A DNA stretch of 7,654 nucleotides from an uncultured Lachnospiraceae bacterium (GTDB lineage Bacteria; Bacillota; Clostridia; Lachnospirales; Lachnospiraceae). The notes beneath the pieces were generated by a model, which ran no database searches, had not been told where the DNA came from, and saw only the letters and a list, made by a program, of their open reading frames with translations. The position numbers were made by a program, and so were the translations under genes. This document shows, piece by piece, positions 5,424 to 7,654 of this stretch; the first letter of the stretch is position 1; every line of letters starts with the position of its first letter. The stretch lies in assembly GCA_910586275.1 (NCBI GenBank), contig CAJUIM010000145.1:1-7654 (forward strand), in the 5' to 3' direction.

Positions 5424-6494
5424 ATGAATCTTGACAGGGGGTTTTATAAAGGGAAAAAAGTATTCATTACAGGGCATACCGGTTTTAAAGGTTCATGGAT
5501 GTGCAAAGTATTAGCGGATGCAGGTGCGGTTGTGACCGGATATGCATTGGAACCTCCTACCACGCCGAGTTTATTCCGGATATGCAGCTTGGATTCAGAA
5601 ATAAATTCCATAATTGGCGATATTAGGGATTTGCAGTATCTGAAAAAGGCATTTGACGCAGCGCAGCCTGAAATAGTCATTCATATGGCAGCGCAGCCCA
5701 TTGTGCGGGAATCGTATAAAGAACCGGTGCATACATATGAAGTGAATGTAATGGGAACGGTAAATATATTGGAATGTGTCAGGCTGTCCGATTCGGTGAA
5801 ATCTTTTCTGAATGTGACGACAGATAAAGTTTATTTGAATAAAGAATGGCTGTGGGGATATCGGGAAAATGAGGAATTGAATGGTTATGATCCATATTCC
5901 AATTCAAAATCCTGTTCCGAATTAGTGACAAGCAGTTATAAGAACTCATTTTTCCATGACAAAGAGGTTGCCATCTCCACGGCACGCGCAGGGAATGTCA
6001 TTGGCGGAGGTGACTTTGCCGCAGACAGGATCATCCCGGATTGTGTCCGGGCAGTAGAGGCAGGAAAAGAAATTATTGTAAGGAATCCGTTTTCTACAAG
6101 GCCGTATGAGCATGTGTTGGAACCGATAGCCGCCTATCTGATGATTGCACAGGCGCAATATGAGGATAAGAAGAAATATGAAGGAAATTACAATGTGGGT
6201 CCGGATGAATCAGATTGTTGGTCAACAGGTGATTTGGTGACGTTATTCTGTGATAAGTGGAAACAGATTACAGGAAAGGATGCTGTTTGGATTAATGAAT
6301 ATGACGGAGGGCCGCATGAAGCGTGTTTTCTGAAGTTGGACTGCTCTAAGCTGAAAGGTACATTTGGCTGGAGGCCGCATTGGAATGTGGAAGCGGCAAT
6401 GGAGAAGATTGTTGAGTGGTCGGCAGCATACTTGTATGGCGGGGATGTGGCTGAGTGTATGAAGAAACAGATGGATGAATTTTTCGGTATTTGA
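5424..6494 (+). CDS. rfbG: CDP-glucose 4,6-dehydratase
   Basis: Converts CDP-glucose to CDP-4-keto-6-deoxyglucose with bound NAD+, the step between RfbF and RfbH. A 356-residue extended short-chain dehydrogenase, normal for RfbG. The N-terminal Rossmann motif is GHTGFKGSW (17-25, with G17, G20, G23). HMAAQPIVRESYKEP (87-101) and VTTDKVY (131-137) follow; D134-K135 is the Asp-Lys pair typical of CDP-glucose dehydratases where most NDP-sugar dehydratases have Asp-Glu. The catalytic Y158-xxx-K162 lies in DPYSNSKSCSE. TARAGNVIGGGD (186-197) and RPYEHVLEP mark the sugar-nucleotide part. ATG at 5424 is chosen over ATG at 5397 and TTG at 5352 because it gives the usual MNxxFYKGKKVFITGH start and follows AGGGGGA (5411-5417) at good spacing. 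It comes after rfbH, whereas the better-known enterobacterial loci use the order F-G-H. Confidence 0.96.
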   Translation: MNLDRGFYKGKKVFITGHTGFKGSWMCKVLADAGAVVTGYALEPPTTPSLFRICSLDSEINSIIGDIRDLQYLKKAFDAAQPEIVIHMAAQPIVRESYKEPVHTYEVNVMGTVNILECVRLSDSVKSFLNVTTDKVYLNKEWLWGYRENEELNGYDPYSNSKSCSELVTSSYKNSFFHDKEVAISTARAGNVIGGGDFAADRIIPDCVRAVEAGKEIIVRNPFSTRPYEHVLEPIAAYLMIAQAQYEDKKKYEGNYNVGPDESDCWSTGDLVTLFCDKWKQITGKDAVWINEYDGGPHEACFLKLDCSKLKGTFGWRPHWNVEAAMEKIVEWSAAYLYGGDVAECMKKQMDEFFGI

Positions 6495-6541
6495 AAATCT
6501 TCTGATTATGGCAGGTGGCTGTTAAAGAAGGAGAACTAAGG

Positions 6542-7546
6542 ATGCGCAATAAGGTAAATATATTGGGTTCCTGTGTTTCAAGGGTATGTATGCTGGATGG
6601 AAATCGGAATGGACACGGGATTGCAGACGATGATATGGATTTAGGCTATTATTTCCATAATCAGAATATTGTATGTCTGATGACACCTCCATCATTTTCA
6701 CATGAAGAAATAGATATGATAAAGGGCGAGGAATTATATGATGCAAATAATCTCCGTGGATTGCGGCAGTGTTTGTATAAGGATACAATTAATATGCTCT
6801 TAGAGTCAGATGCACAATGGCTGGTTATGGATTTATATGATATGCAGATAGATTTCTGCATGCTTGGGAAAGGGATGTTTTCACCATATAATTATGAGTT
6901 TTTTAATACTTCACTGTATGAAAGATACAAAGATCAGGTGATATGCTCAAATTTTATGCGTCTGACAGATGCTGTCTACTATGGGTATATAGATGCTTTT
7001 TTTGATAAGATTATGCATAAATATGATTCCGACCATATTATATTTAACTGTTTCAGAGCCAATCAATATTATTTTGCAAAGGATGGGACAGTTCAATTCA
7101 TACCTGAAAATTGCAGGAACGGAATGACTGCGAATTTTGAATATAATAAAAAGCTTTATGAAGTGGAGGACTATATCATTCAGAAATATAATCCATATGT
7201 AATAGATTTATCAAAATATTTTATGGGTGATGAAAGGATTTGGGGGGATGATTTAAATGGAGCACATTTTGAGGAAAAGTTTTACCGGGAAACATTTAAG
7301 CAGATAAAAAGAATTATAGAAGGAAAGACGAAGGAGAAATATTTTGCAAATCCTAATTTCTTTTCCGATGCAGATATGTCTGCCTGGGAACGCTTTGATA
7401 TAGAAAATGCATTGTGTATATTTCAGCATTTCTTAGATACGGATGATTTGCTTTGGATGAATATTTTGGATAAGCTTAATAAATTGGCTCCAAAGGATGA
7501 AAGGGTGCAGTACTATATGAAATGTTTGGGGGACAGCTTTGCGTAG
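6542..7546 (+). CDS. GSC-motif SGNH-like protein, resembling DUF6270 (function unknown)
   Basis: A 334-residue protein without signal peptide or membrane segments, so probably cytoplasmic. It begins VNILGSCVSRVCM (5-17), a strand followed by G9-S10-C11, which resembles block I of SGNH/GDSL hydrolases with Cys after Ser. DLYDMQ (97-102) and FNCFRANQYY (168-177) are further conserved-looking patches. IDLSKYF (221-227) followed by WGDDLNGAHF (234-243) recalls SGNH block V, with D236/D237 and H242 as possible catalytic residues. This pattern suits the DUF6270-type proteins of surface-polysaccharide clusters; the match is from memory and unverified. Residues about 270-334 look like a separate helical tail. 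ATG at 6542 is chosen over GTG at 6515 because AAGGAG (6528-6533) stands eight bases before it and it starts just before the conserved strand. It lies 47 bases after rfbG, probably in the same transcript. A role in modifying or transferring a sugar or acyl group is only a guess. Confidence 0.8.
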   Translation: MRNKVNILGSCVSRVCMLDGNRNGHGIADDDMDLGYYFHNQNIVCLMTPPSFSHEEIDMIKGEELYDANNLRGLRQCLYKDTINMLLESDAQWLVMDLYDMQIDFCMLGKGMFSPYNYEFFNTSLYERYKDQVICSNFMRLTDAVYYGYIDAFFDKIMHKYDSDHIIFNCFRANQYYFAKDGTVQFIPENCRNGMTANFEYNKKLYEVEDYIIQKYNPYVIDLSKYFMGDERIWGDDLNGAHFEEKFYRETFKQIKRIIEGKTKEKYFANPNFFSDADMSAWERFDIENALCIFQHFLDTDDLLWMNILDKLNKLAPKDERVQYYMKCLGDSFA

Positions 7547-7593
7547 CCGTATTATTTAGGCGGAACAGTACATTTGGCCAAGAATAAGGAGAA

Positions 7594-7654
7594 ATGAAAA
7601 ATGTAACAGTTCAGCCTGAATGTTGTGTTGAGAGGAGGACGCACGGGAGGGATT
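7594..7654 (+). CDS. Possible start of a further gene (3' partial)
   Basis: ATG at 7594 follows AAGGAG (7586-7591) by two bases and opens a frame to the window edge: MKNVTVQPECCVERRTHGRD. The spacing is tight and the peptide resembles no family start I know. A second purine-rich stretch, GAGAGGAGG (7630-7638), then GGGAGGG (7645-7651), could instead be the ribosome binding site of a gene starting just past the edge. The 8-base palindrome TTGGCCAA (7574-7581) lies upstream. The ATG at 7601 is followed at once by TAA. Confidence 0.3.
   Translation, partial: MKNVTVQPECCVERRTHGRD

Overview
The window is A+T-rich, densely packed and entirely plus-strand. Strong AGGAG-type ribosome binding sites and short gaps suggest a low-G+C Firmicute, most likely a gut Clostridia/Lachnospiraceae-type organism. 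This assignment is an inference from style only. No RNA genes, mobile elements, CRISPR arrays or convincing terminators were seen.

The first half (about 1-3055) holds the probable tail of an upstream gene, a KefB-type cation:proton antiporter without a regulatory domain, a short pyruvate-kinase-like protein lacking the usual C-terminal domain, and a HAD-superfamily phosphatase. They are 30-37 bases apart and look co-transcribed. The leader of the pyruvate-kinase-like gene has a GAAA-capped hairpin between a near-perfect Shine-Dalgarno sequence and the ATG.

The second half (about 3047-7546) begins with a good sigma-A-type promoter (TTGCCA, 18 bp, TATAAT) whose -35 box lies inside the end of the phosphatase gene. 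It drives a CDP-sugar module: glucose-1-phosphate cytidylyltransferase (rfbF), CDP-4-keto-6-deoxyglucose 3-dehydrase (rfbH) and CDP-glucose 4,6-dehydratase (rfbG). Together these convert glucose-1-phosphate through CDP-glucose and CDP-4-keto-6-deoxyglucose towards a CDP-3,6-dideoxyhexose, a precursor of abequose-, paratose-, tyvelose-, ascarylose- or yersiniose-type surface sugars. The reductase partner of RfbH and the enzymes that fix the final sugar are not in the window. A 334-residue protein resembling the GSC-motif, SGNH-like proteins of polysaccharide clusters follows, and another gene may begin at the right edge.

The window is therefore probably part of a cell-surface polysaccharide locus. 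Its least ordinary part is the antiporter / reduced pyruvate kinase / phosphatase group placed directly before a dideoxysugar pathway. The pyruvate-kinase-like protein also has substitutions at the monovalent-cation site. Whether this group serves the sugar pathway is unknown.
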